NCBI GenBank assembly: GCA_032433765.1
Contig: JAVIAB010000073.1
Location: 64,374,199 to 64,438,198 of the forward strand
Direction of reading: 5' to 3'
Length of the DNA stretch: 64,000 nucleotides
From: Megaustenia siamemsis
Lineage: Eukaryota > Mollusca > Gastropoda > Stylommatophora > Ariophantidae
Shown here: one piece after another, positions 33,584 to 44,349 of the stretch
Position numbering within the stretch: the stretch's first letter is position 1
Layout: each line of letters opens with the position of its first letter
Made by a program: the position numbers and the translations under genes
Notes under the pieces: generated by a model
What the model saw: the letters and a program-made list of their open reading frames with translations, nothing else
The model's database searches: none
Told to the model about the DNA's origin: nothing

Positions 33584-34083
33584 CTATCTATCTATTGACC
33601 TTTCGAGCCGTTGCCGGCCCATAGGGCGTAGACCAAGATACACCATCTCATATCTGAATTTTTGTTCTAGCAGTTTTCTTTTAAAGATTTTTTATCAAAT
33701 CTCGCCATTTGTCTCTGTTCTGTGCAAGCAGCTCTATCTCATTGAGGGAGCCGAATCCTGTTGCTCTTGCCTCTCTCATCAATGTTCTTCTCAGTGTCTC
33801 CCTGGGTTTTCCTCTTTTTCTCTTACCTGTTGTTTCCCATATGAGGGCCTGCTTTGCTATTCAGTTATTATCTCTTCTCATCACATGTCCATCATATGAC
33901 CATCGTCTTTTCTTTGCCGAAAAAACTATCACTACTATCTACTGCTAATTTACACATTCTCTATCAGGTCTACGATTCATTAACAACATCGTTTTTACGA
34001 TAGCGGCTTGTTAAACCTCTGATCAACGGCTATATACCAAGCCGGAGAAAAATTACTCCATTTTGGAAACAACCGGAAACAAA
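33584..34083 (-). mobile_element. RTE-A deletion derivative (500 bp) with 13-bp TSD
   Basis: On the minus strand: a 5' UTR (starts TTTGTTTCCGGTTGTTTCC), the first codons of the RTE-A ORF (14667-14714 equivalent), then a junction near 33917 straight to the last about 220 bp of the ORF, the 3' UTR and the GATA tail. About 2.7 kb is missing. TSD AGTATGTAGTAAT at 33571-33583 and 34084-34096. Confidence 0.93.
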
Positions 34084-34117
34084 AGTATGTAGTAATACTA
34101 GTATGTAAATAATAATA

Positions 34118-34383
34118 ATAATAAAAAAAAAAGTAGTGAAGTACCCCCGTCATGCCAAGTGGCGTATAGGGAATATGGTGTTAGTGACCATAAATTTTAC
34201 ATACCTTCGGCACATGATTTTCGGGGTAATGTGGTCGGTATTACGCCCACGCCGCTTTACATTCCAGAAAAATCCGGTACCCATTTAAGGCTGGGTGAAC
34301 CCGGAAGCCGTCGATTGGGATCGAACCCTACCCCTTGTCCTTTGTAGTCCAGTTCACTAACCACTGAGCTATCGCGGCTCCTC
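34118..34383 (-). mobile_element. SINE-1, full-length, 15-bp TSD
   Basis: Complete head, body and tail on the minus strand. TSD ATGTAAATAATAATA at 34103-34117 and 34384-34398. It lies a few bases from the RTE-A derivative. Confidence 0.93.
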
Positions 34384-34439
34384 ATGTAAATAATAATACT
34401 AGTATGTAAAATAGTATGTAGTAATACTATTTTTAACAA

Positions 34440-35025
34440 GTAGAGGAATCAAAGTATTTAGGCACAATGTTCACAGAAGATGGAAAACTAGACAGAGAAA
34501 TTGACATGAGGATACAAAAAGCAAATGCTGTCACATACCAGCTTTCACCATTGCTAAGACATCCAAACATTTCTATGCCAGCTAAACAACAAACAATAAA
34601 TAGCATTTTCATACTAACTTTGTGCTATGAAAGTCAAACATGGACCCTTTCTAAATCCCATTTAAGAAAGATCAATACATGTGAGATGCGATGCTTGAGA
34701 AAAGTAACAAATAAAACAAGAAGAGATAGAACACCAAATGAAACCATTAAAAAAATGGTAGGAACTAAACCCTGCCAAGAATATATAGAACAACAACTTA
34801 AATGGTTTGGCCACCTGGTCAGAATGAACTCTTACCAATCACCATCAAGGGCGTTCTTCTCCAGAATGCATGGAAAAAGACCCAGAAGAAGATGGATAGA
34901 TGCAGTGACAGAGACATGTAACAACAAAGGAAAATCACTAATTTAGACAGTTTGAGCAGCTCAAGAACGACAAATGATATAAACCACGACACCTTTTAGG
35001 TATCAATGAAAAGAGAGACAAGAAG
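34440..35025 (+). mobile_element. LINE H, C-terminal fragment
   Basis: Open plus-strand frame (34467-34946): KYLGTMFTEDGKLDREIDMR, LSPLLRHPNISMPAKQQTIN, TLCYESQTWTLSKSHL, KWFGHLVRMNSYQSPSRAFF, GKRPRRRWIDAVTE. These are the RT thumb and C-terminal signature of an RTE-like LINE. 5'-truncated; stops follow at about 34946. Confidence 0.78.
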
Positions 35026-35400
35026 AAAGAAGAATACTATTTTTAATAAATAATATATTTTTTCCTTCAGATATCATCAATAGATTGCTATTTTCATTTT
35101 CTTCAACCATTTTCCTTTCTGGAGATGTATAATATGTACTACATTTAATTATATTATTGCGTGGAATTGTAAAATGAAAAAGACGTGATGGAATTTTTCT
35201 AAATTGAAAATTGATCTGGTTCAAACCTAAAAGAAAGCCTAAAGTCCACCAAAGTCTGGAAAGAGTTAATGCATATGGGTTACATAGAGAATACTTTAAG
35301 CCATTAATATTTAAATGTCAAAATTACTCATATTTGCTTTTGTCCATTTATATAGAAAGATTGTCACTGCACTCAGACAGTAATATATGGTAATATGGTT
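35026..35400. other. Intron, no recognised element
   Basis: AT-rich; no homology noticed. Confidence 0.4.
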
Positions 35401-35625
35401 ATGGAAGGCCCTGGTATCACTGAAAACAAATTAAAATCCATAATTGCTCAACTGCCCATGCCAGTGGAATCATCTGAATTAATATCTCATCTTCCAAACA
35501 AAGAAGGTAGCTGAAGTCCCCATCATAACACACACCAAAGGACATAAGGCGAAACTGCACAGAAAGTGAACACAGCCTTCTGTTCCCCGTCAGACAGTGT
35601 CCATTAGTAATTTAATCACATATGA
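35401..35625 (+). repeat. R1 repeat, single copy
   Basis: Same unit as at 8620 and 25050 (GGAAGGCCCTGGTATCACTG; AAAATCCATAATTGCTCAAC; GAAAGTGAACACAGCC) without R2 behind it. Confidence 0.75.
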
Positions 35626-36662
35626 TCAGATGAAAAAATATGTAGTACCTATGAGGAGTGTCTTACATATCATTCTGAAAAAATTATTATATTTAAACAT
35701 TTAAATTTGTTATTGGAAATAAGGAAGATGTGTGTGTATGTGTGCAAGGGAAGAATATGTAATGGACAGCACCTCAAAGTGAGAGGCAGTCATTTCCATT
35801 TCTGCAAGATGTTAGATTCTTTTTTGGTCCTATCATTTCACCACATCATCATGAGCTTGTTTATGTCAGCACAACCCAATCAGCACTGGTAATGGCTAAA
35901 AAGCCTGACTGTATTATTTAATTTCTTCAGTCAAACTTAAGTGCAAACTACAGCTTGGCATAGGGAACATACAGACTCTCAGCAAAGATAAAAAATATTT
36001 TCAATGAAATAAAGGCTTGATCTTTGCAGTATATGCAGGTCTGTTTAATGCCAAAAGCTTTAGCATGCTTTTAAAATATATAATGTGCCTCAGCATGTAG
36101 CAGTGATGACTGATTTGTATTTCATCAGCTTTTCAGTAGTTCTCAACTAAAGAGTATTTACAGACTAGATTGAACTGGCATTGCAGTGATATACTTCATT
36201 TCACCCATGCTGTGTGTACTCCAAATGCAAATAAACTTCAAGGCAGTGGAACACTTTGCAAGGCTCAGAAATGAGAGGGGTTGCTACATGCAACCAGTGA
36301 AAGCATTCATAGATGTTATTACAATACTGAAATTAGAAGAATTTCAAGTGGATATATGTTTGCACATAATGAGCTCATCAAATGGTGTTAAATGAACTTC
36401 AAGCCTACAAAGTCCAGAAGTCTTTTCATCAGGTGTAGGATGACTTATAATGTTACTTTCATGGTGTCAGACCAGAAGATCTTAACTACATGTGAAAACC
36501 AATTAAAAATTGTGACCATGTGTGCATATCCTCAATGAAAGTCAGAAATGCAACCCAGAACGTAAAAGAGATAACATCTCAGCAGTAGTCCATTACTTAA
36601 AGTAGACTCTTGGTAAGTTAAAACTGTGGCATCTTCAATCCATGTTGATCCTGAGACAACTA
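35626..36662. other. Intron, largely featureless
   Basis: Near 35945-35975 a frame reads KLGIGNIQTLSK, resembling the start of a LINE endonuclease, but it ends quickly. The rest shows no homology. Confidence 0.35.
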
Positions 36663-36952
36663 TAAAAAAAAAAGAAAAAAGGTTCCCTTTACACCTTGCT
36701 GGGCGTATGGGGAATATGGTGTTAGTAACCATATTTTTCTATAACCACGGCACATTTTTGGGTGATGTGGTCAGTATCACGTCAGGTCGCCTTTACTTCC
36801 CAGAAAAATCTCTGGTAGCCAATTTTTAGAAGCTAGGTGAACCCCGGAGCATTGTCAGTCGGAAAAAAAATCTGCCACTACTGGGGATTGAACTCGGACC
36901 TTTCTGGTCAGGAAGCGAGCACACTAACCATTCAGCCACTGAAGTTCCAGCT
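36663..36952 (-). mobile_element. SINE-2, diverged
   Basis: The minus strand shows the SINE-2 head (CAGTGGCTGAATGGTTAGTG; B-box-like GAGTTCAATCCCC) and the shared SINE body (GGTTCACC; GGGAAGTAAAGG; GTTACTAACACCATATTCCC). Companion to the intact copy at 38964-39240. Confidence 0.82.
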
Positions 36953-37089
36953 CTGAGCCTCTGTTAATATATTACATAAATTCAAGTATTTTAGATGTGA
37001 TTTAAGGAAAGGTTAAATTTAGAAGGGAATCATTGGGATTACTGCCACAGATGATGGACATAGCCCTGTGCAGAAAGAAAAATAAACTC

Positions 37090-37420
37090 CTCTTAGTCAT
37101 TAGTCGAAAGATCATCCTCCTTGCACAAGGGGCATACCCATAAGTGCTCCGATTTCCTTTCGAGTAAATTCACAAGTGTGTGACGGCTGATCGTGCCGGT
37201 TCGCAGTTGGTTAACCATACACCTCTGGCGTCCTGAAAAATGTTCGCTCTTAGCTGTGCCAAGCCTTACGCGACTATGCGTTAGTCTCGCCATTGCGTTT
37301 GAATCCTTGTCGTCTCGAAAGTCTGCTACTCTTCCCGCCTCGCGGATTGCGTGTAAAATGTCCGCGTTGTCCATGGCGTTGCCATTTGAAACTCCTCTTA
37401 TTCAAATTCAACCTTAAAGC
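37090..37420 (-). mobile_element. LINE E2, C-terminal fragment
   Basis: The minus strand reads MDNADILHAIREAGRVADFR, HSRVRLGTAKSEHFSGRQRC, MVNQLRTGTISRHTLVNLLE, LWVCPLCKEDD. This parallels the LINE E tail (ADIINALRDVGRA...RRLINQHRTGVVSR...LWTCSECNDDD), so it is a related but distinct subfamily. Confidence 0.8.
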
Positions 37421-38070
37421 AGTACAAAAATGGCGAACCAATAATTGCAGATATGCTGTAAGGCTCATCAGATAAGGTAGTCTGGAAGGTTGGACGATGA
37501 TGTACAAAAGCACTAAAGTGGCAAGTGCATGCTACACTAGAAATGGCATGCAAGAGTTTCAAACTTTAGAAAGCAATTGAGCACATCCAATAAAAAGGTG
37601 TGGATTTGACCACAGTAACAACTAATGACTGTCACAGAGCAGGTCTACAGTTGTTTGGAATATCATAAACTTTGAAAGAAATAAGCAAATTAGAAGGCAG
37701 TTCAACAAGTGTAATAAGACCAATGGATTTCCTTAAGCAGGCACAGTTGCTAACTGTTGAGGTAGAACAATGTGTGGCATATGGTACCCTGTCATTTATG
37801 TTTCATAATCAGATCAGTGTATGACATTCTGCCATGAAATAAAATGAAATAGAGTAAGTCAGAACACTAAAGTGAGCACTAGAAAAATCAAGAGAAAAAG
37901 ATTGTGAAAGATCCTTTTGATATCATCATCATCAATTACCAAGCCTGTTGGCAATCCCCTATTTCTAAGCTGTCTATTCAAAAAAAAGCACAAATGTGGG
38001 TCACCTTAGGTTACTGTTTTCTTTCAAATTTCATACACTTATGACAAAATTCACAATCAATCAAAATATC
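37421..38070. other. Intron with possible LINE E2 RNase H remnant
   Basis: A plus-strand frame at about 37530-37800 reads LEMACKSFK and VDLTTVTTNDC, faintly like the RNase H part of LINE E. Too weak to annotate as a gene. Confidence 0.3.
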
Positions 38071-38081
38071 CATTTTGATTT

Positions 38082-38344
38082 CTATTGTCCTTTCGAGCCG
38101 AAGACGGCACATAGGGCAGAACCATAATCTCAAAAACAGAAACCGTGCGTGCCAAAGTGGCACTTATTGCAGAGATCACTGCTTCTAAAATCTATGGCTG
38201 TTTCTACAACAATACTTTTTACAATGACAGTTTGTCAAGCCATCGATAAACCTCCTTAGTCGCCTCTTACGACATGCCTGGAAGGTCACAGTGTCACTAT
38301 TCTTTACTTTCTTCATAATGAGGCCCCGGTAACACACAGGAGTG
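38082..38344 (-). mobile_element. sRTE short element, full-length, 11-bp TSD
   Basis: 263 bp, starting (minus strand) CACTCCTGTGTGTTACCGGG and ending GGCTCGAAAGGACAATAG. TSD CATTTTGATTT at 38071-38081 and 38345-38355. Confidence 0.92.
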
Positions 38345-38444
38345 CATTTTGATTTACAGTAGCTAAATAATTTCAACAAGCAAATGCCATAAAATTTATA
38401 AGGCACATATCTATAGTGCATTAAAATGGTTATCCCTCTCTTCT

Positions 38445-39480
38445 TCTCTCTCTTCTTGTATCCGTTTGGATGTCAAGGGAGATACAAAGTTCTGGTTCTT
38501 GCCCTTTTGGTGACTTCATTCGTTGTCTATTGATCTTAAAGTGCTTCTTTGATGTTGCCTGTCCATCTTATTCTGGGTCTACTTTTTGCTCTTCTACCCT
38601 TTCCTCTTTAAATATATGCTTTTTATGGTAAGGAATAGCATGGCATTCTTTCTAGATGGGCAAACCAGTTATTTATTGTTTCTGTATGTAGTTTAGGATT
38701 GGTTCAATGCCTGTATATTCTTTCTCTTATAATGTAATTTCCGATTCTGTCTTTCCCTGTTACTCCAAGCACTTTTCACAGACATCTCATCACTGTGATA
38801 ACCTTCTTTCATGCTTAATCATTAAGTGACTATGTTTGATATTGGTAGCATAATGTTGGAATGAATATACTCTGTATAAAATGTTTCTTGGCGGTAAAAG
38901 GCATTGCTTTGTTTTGAAGTATAGGGGATAGCTGTCCAAATATTTGGTTTGCCTTGTTGCATCTTGGAGCCTCGGTGGCTGAGTGGTTAGTGTGCCTGCT
39001 TCCTGACCAGAAGGTTCTGGGTTCGATCCCCAGCAGTGGCGGATTTTTTTTTCGGACTGACAAGGTTCCGGGGTTCACCCAGCCTCTAAAAATGAGTACC
39101 AGAGATTTTTCTAGGAAGTAAAGGCGGCTGGCGTGATACCGACCACATCCCCCAAATATGTGCTGTGGTTATAGAATAATATGGTCACTAACACCATATT
39201 CCCCATACGCCTAGAAAGGCGTGAAGGGAGCCTTTACTTACTTGTTGCATCATGTCTATTTTTTAAATATCATTTTACCATCTTCAGAGAATCTTGTTCC
39301 AAGATATTTAAAGTTTGTTATTCGTTTTATAACTTGGTGTTCTATAGTTATGTTTAATTTAAATATAGAATATTTAATCACAATTTCATTTGGCATCCTT
39401 GTATATTTAGTCAATATTAAGTGATAAACAAGAGTGATGACAACATGTGCCCTTGTCTTACTTTAGACGTTACTGTGAAA
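38445..39480 (-). mobile_element. LINE H copy, split by SINE-2
   Basis: The minus strand reads KHFIQSIFIPTLCYQYQT, MRCL-KVLGVTGKDRI and FAHLERMPCYSLP, colinear with LINE H at 34.45 kb. The upper part (39241-39480) continues on the other side of the SINE-2 insertion. Very degenerate. Confidence 0.65.
38964..39240 (+). mobile_element. SINE-2, full-length, 11-bp TSD
   Basis: 277 bp. tRNA-like head GGAGCCTCGGTGGCTGAGTG (A box) and GGGTTCGATCCCCAGCAG (B box), then the same body as SINE-1 (GGTTCACCCAGCCT, GTCACTAACACCATATTCCC), ending GGAGCCTTTACTTA. TSD CTTGTTGCATC at 38953-38963 and 39241-39251. Confidence 0.95.
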
Positions 39481-39669
39481 GATTTGGATATTTATCTACT
39501 CACAAAAATCCTCAATTCTTTTGTTCACAAAAAACCAGGTCTTCAAACGATACTCAAAATGAGAATAATGACTATAACAGATGCAAATAATGATTTTCAC
39601 AAAATAGGGAATTCTCATCCTTGACTTAGATGTACAAATGACAACATGTTAATTCTCATCAAGTGCATA

Positions 39670-40037
39670 AAAAAGTAAAGTAAAGTACCCCTCGTCACGC
39701 CAAGTGGCGTATAGGGAAATATGGTGTTAGTGACCCTATATTTTACAGACCTTCAGCACATGATTTTTGGGGTAATGTGGTCGGTATTACGCCCGTGCTG
39801 CTTTTACTTTCCCAGAAAAAATCCGGTACCCATTTAAGGCTGGGTGAACCCGGAGCCGTCGGTTGGGATCGAACCCTACCCCTTGTCCGTAGTAGTCCAG
39901 TTCACTAACCACTGAGCTATCGCGGCTCCTACTAATTTTTAGGGAATTAGTAAAACCCAGGTGTCCTCGCCAGGGTACGAACCCCGGCTGTTGCCGTGGT
40001 AAGCCAACCGCCTATCGATTGCGCTAACCGGACACCC
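39670..40037 (-). mobile_element. Dimeric SINE, second copy, 15-bp TSD
   Basis: 368 bp. Same layout as 29039-29415: starts GGGTGTCCGGTTAGCGCAAT, linker with TAATTCCCTAAAAATTAG, then complete SINE-1. TSD CTCATCAAGTGCATA at 39655-39669 and 40038-40052. Confidence 0.95.
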
Positions 40038-40384
40038 CTCATCAAGTGCATATTTATCAAATAAACTCTCGTCCATCCACTTCCTAGGAAAGTGGAACTA
40101 GCAAGAAAGCTAGAAACAAAACACCTCAACATCATGCCTACCATTTCCCGCGAAATGCATTGTTCAACTGTAGTGATATATCTCAATTTACAATATAATT
40201 ATTGCTTATGAGTAAGTATTTCTATTGTTTATTGTGTAAGTATTTATTTTGAATGTTATTTTCTTTTAAAAAATACTACAATAATTTAGCATTCTAATAC
40301 ATTTTGAAATTAACTGCTGGGTCTTTACCGTTTATCATAAACAGTAGATCAGCAATTTTTTGAAAAATCATTAATTCCTTTACC

Positions 40385-41887
40385 GTCAGTATGCTATTGA
40401 GCTGCCACAAGGCTTACCATTGTCACCAGTTCTATTTAAAGTGTACACAATAACGATCACGGAACAACAACTGGATGGGAGGGGAAGAACTATGACATTT
40501 GCTGATGATATTCTGGGGAATCGCCTCCACACTGCAAGATGAACTCGATCGCATTTCTTCCTGGTGTGGGGATTCAGATGCCTTGATTTATCCTAATAAA
40601 GCATCAGTTTCATGATTCTCCCTTAACAATCATATCATTAATATGACCACACCGGTAGTACGAATGGGAGCTGATGAGGTGACCAGGGACAAGTTGATAA
40701 CATACCTCAGAGTTAAGTTTGATCGCAGCCTGTGTTTTCGGGACCACGCCAACCATGTGATAACAAAATCCCGCAAAGGATTAGCCGCCTTGAAGGTCAT
40801 GGCAGCTGTCAACATCAAGCAGGGGCTACTTACTCTTCTGTTCCAGGGATTAGTCCTCGCACCAATCGAGTATGCCCTGGTAATTCTTACTGTCAGTATG
40901 ACTCAAATTGATAGGCTGGAGAAAATACAGAATTAAGCCATGCACATTATCCTGCGAGGGACACTCCCTGTGTAGCAATGAGGTATCTTCTTGATTTTCC
41001 AACCATGGATGACAGAATCAAGATCTGGAGAGCACGAGCATACCTGAAGATTTGGACAGAAAAAGAGCATCCATTGCACCACGTACTCAACACAGGGAAA
41101 GGTGCCAGGCTAAAAAGAGGCAAATCATGGGTGGGCCGGGCAGAAGATGTCATCAAACAGGTCTGTAAGCTTACCAATATCAGGGTTGGTGATGAGTGGA
41201 TACCAGTGTCTACGGCATGGGCATTTACAGCACGCTCGGCAGGCAGAATAGTCAAAGAAGACAGTGGTGCATAGGTCATGACCACGAGTAGCATGACAAT
41301 GGAGGTGATGGCAGTGACCAAGGCATTCAAATCGTTAGAGTCACAAGACTACACCCACGTATGTACACTGAGTGATTCGATGAGCATGATAAAAAAAAGT
41401 GGAGGCGGGCTCTGTACGCATGCAATGGGTAGAATCACTGCAGAAGTCCAAAATACATAAGGTCACCTTTGTCTATATTCCTGGACATGCGGGAGTACAG
41501 GGAAATGAAAGAGCGGACAGGTTGACTAGCTGCGCTGTCGTTGAGGACGGGCAACCAATGGATCGGGCGGACATCATCAATGCCCTCCGAGATGTGGGAA
41601 GAGCACAGAACTTCGACAAACATAGATCCACGCTACTTCTTCGGATGATGGAAATGGGAGTTAAGATGGGCAGAGCCAGAAATGAGAAACTTGGTGGCCA
41701 TGTAAGAAGACTTATCAACCAACATAGAACTGGAGTCGTCAGTCGCTGGACACCGCGGGACTTGCTGAGGAGGGGATCTGAGCACCTATGGACATGTTCG
41801 GAGTGCAATGATGATGACCCGCAAATAACTCAATATCGACAATGCCTTAGGGATATGCATGTTAATACATTTTCCAGAGGATACCAC
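40385..41887 (+). mobile_element. LINE E, best-preserved 3' half
   Basis: RT core and end: YAIELPQGLPLSPVLF-like at about 40390, TMTFADDIL, then 40643-40936 (MGADEVTRDKLITYLRVKFD; LVLAPIEYALVILTVSMTQI), then 40978-41274 (MRYLLDFPTMDDRIKIWRAR; RGKSWVGRAEDVIKQVCKLT). RNase H spans about 41240-41540 (SSMTMEVMAVTKAFKSLESQ; LSDSMSM; VTFVYIPGHAGVQGNERADR), and the C-terminal tail ends LWTCSECNDDDPQITQYRQC. The RT-RNase H order is clear here. Frameshifts and stops remain at about 40936, 41274 and 41390. Confidence 0.88.
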
Positions 41888-41898
41888 ATGGTTGGTAT

Positions 41899-42260
41899 CA
41901 TCATCATCAAGTACCGGGGCTGCTGGCGTAGGTGATCATGTCTCTCCACAACTTTCGATCTTGGTAGCTATTTATCATTTCTGTTGTTGACCTTCTGCCA
42001 AGCCATTCTCTTAAGCTGTCTGTTATTTTTTCTCTTTGCTTCACTCTATCTCTTCGTCCCTCAATTTTTCCAGTTGTTACAATATATTCCAGTTGTTCTC
42101 TTCTCATTACATGGCCAAAAAACGATGATTGTTTCTTCCTAATATTGGAAATTAGCTCTCTTTTTGTTTTGACCTCTCTCAGAACATCTTCATTACTCTT
42201 CTTAGCTGTCCATGGTACTCTCAACATTCTTCTGTAAAACCACATTTCTACAGACTACAG
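41899..42260 (-). mobile_element. RTE-D-like 3' fragment (subfamily D2), 11-bp TSD
   Basis: The minus strand reads MWFYRRMLRVPWTAKKSNED, SSFFGHVMRREQLEYIVTTG and RSTTEMINSYQDRKLWRDMI, ending in the ATGATG-type tail. TSD ATGGTTGGTAT at 41888-41898 and 42261-42271. It is inserted at the 3' end of LINE E. Confidence 0.92.
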
Positions 42261-42389
42261 ATGGTTGGTATATGTCAGATGAAAGGTCAAAAAACACCCT
42301 TTCAAATGACTGAAAAAAAAATTGGAATGCATATAATCTATTTTGCTGATATTTAAAATTTGGTGTGCATTTAATTATAACTATGAAAA

Positions 42390-42654
42390 AAAAAGTAAAA
42401 AAAAGTAAAGTACTCCTGTCACGCCAAGTGGCGTATAGGGAATATGGTGTTAGTGACCATAAATTTTACAGACTTTCGGCACATGATTTTTGGGGTAATG
42501 TGGTCGGTATTACGCCCGTGCCGCTTTATTTTCCCAGAAAAAAAATCAGGTAACCATTAAAGGCTGGGTGAACCCAGAGCCGTCAGTTGGGATCGAACCC
42601 TACCTCTTGTCCTTTGTAGTCCAGTTCACTAACCACAGAGCTATCGCGGCTCTC
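42390..42654 (-). mobile_element. SINE-1, full-length, 14-bp TSD
   Basis: Complete on the minus strand, with TTTAC-type tail. TSD TATAACTATGAAAA at 42376-42389 and 42655-42668. Confidence 0.93.
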
Positions 42655-42668
42655 TATAACTATGAAAA

Positions 42669-43059
42669 GAGATCTACCAATTACCATTCCAAATAGTTTA
42701 AAACATCTCTCCTTACAAAAGCATGGCATAAATCATATTAAACATGTAAATCATATTGATTGATAGGAAAATCTTCTGTTAATATCTCTGTATTTTTTTT
42801 ATATTTAATTAATTTCCTGGATGTTTTAAAACAGTAATTTTGAATTTAGCACTAAATTAACAAATTAAATGACAACTTCGAAATTTGATTAAATTTGAAT
42901 TATTATTAATATTATAAATTAACAATCTATATCAACATAAAGGTTGCTCTAGGCCCAAATATTTAAGAAAATGCACCCTTAAAAGACACAAATGGTGAGC
43001 CTGTCAGTGTCAAAATCTAATGTCTTACAATGAGCCAAACACCCATCCATCATAGCAAC
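42669..43059. other. Intron, no recognised element
   Basis: Strongly AT-rich; no coding homology. Confidence 0.4.
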
Positions 43060-43275
43060 ATTTAGAAGTTTTAGACAAAGATGGCTGGGTCATGTAAAAA
43101 GAATGGCAAACAAATGTATTCCCAAACAAATATTGTTTGGTAAACTTAGGGATGGAAAGAGACCAAAGGGCAAACCAATGCTGAGATATAAGAATGTTTG
43201 TATGAGTTACAGAAACTGTTCAGCAAGACATCATCCATCATAAGAAGACACTAATATTTTACCAAACTAGTGCCT
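43060..43275 (+). mobile_element. LINE G, C-terminal fragment
   Basis: Reads RWLGHVKRMANKCIPKQILF GKLRDGKRPKGKP, matching the RRLRWLGQVQRMEEKQIPKQ segment at 23.65 kb. Short and 5'-truncated. Confidence 0.7.
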
Positions 43276-43534
43276 TATCTTGACTGCTTGCTACCAACCA
43301 TGTGTCAAAGATGCCAAAAGCCATATTATTATTATTATTATTATTGTATAAATTAACACTTTAAATCTATATGTATATTTTTGTATCCATATATATATAT
43401 ATATTTTTTTTTTTTTTGGTTTTTATTTTGGTGTACAGGTTTACCTCTAAAAAAAATATGGAAAGTATGGAAAATGAGTTGCCTAATAATATTTTTCTTG
43501 TTTTATGGGATCAGCCTTTCTTTTTCCACTCTTT

Positions 43535-44115
43535 TATCTAAATTTTTATTCTAGCAGTTTTACATTTTTGTAAAGATTTTTTATCAAATCTCGCCATTTG
43601 TCTCTGCTCTGTGTAAGCAACTCTATCTCATTGAGGGAGCTGATTCCTGCTGCTCTTGCCTCTCTGACTGATCAATGTATTTCCCAGTGTCTCACTGAGT
43701 CAGCCTCTTTTTCTCTTACCTGTTGTTTCACACATGAGAGCTTGCTTTGTTAATCTGTTATTATCTCTCCTCATCACATGTCCAACATATGACCATCGTC
43801 TTTTCTTGGTTATTGAAAATATTAGTGGTTGATTGGTGAATTCTCTAATTTCCTCGTTTGTTTTGAAGTCGTTCCACCAAGTATTTTCCTTAGACATTTA
43901 TTTTCGAATGCTTTCAACTTTGTTTCTAAGTCTCTTGTTGTTTTCCAGCTCTCACATGCATACGTAAGGGTTGATAGTACGTTTGACTAGTTAAGTTTTA
44001 TGTTTGTGTTTTTCACAACTTTTCAAGGCTTCTGAAAGACATTGCTGCTTTAGCTATTCTAATTCTAATTTATTTACTTGTGTTCCCTTCCTGATCAATG
44101 TAACTGCCAAGAAAG
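43535..44115 (-). mobile_element. RTE-A 3' coding fragment, diverged
   Basis: The minus strand matches RTE-A codons from about FIYLGSHID to the C-terminus (NDFKTNEEIREFTNQPLIFS; RWSYVGHVMRRDNNRLTKQA). It has several indels and no GATA tail at 43535. Older than the derivatives at 21.2 and 33.6 kb. Confidence 0.85.
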
Positions 44116-44349
44116 ATAAAAAATTATGGTGAAAGATATATTACCGTATACCATGAAAACACATTTTTTGCCACAAAAACCATATTTAACTAATATCCAC
44201 GACACATATACATATGGACACAACCTTACTGAAAGTCTAACAAAATACAGACTACTTATTTAACAAAGATAAAAATAAAACACTCACAACGTACAGGAAA
44301 ATTGTTAATAAAACTAAAGAAAAACAAGAACACAAGACAAACACAATAC

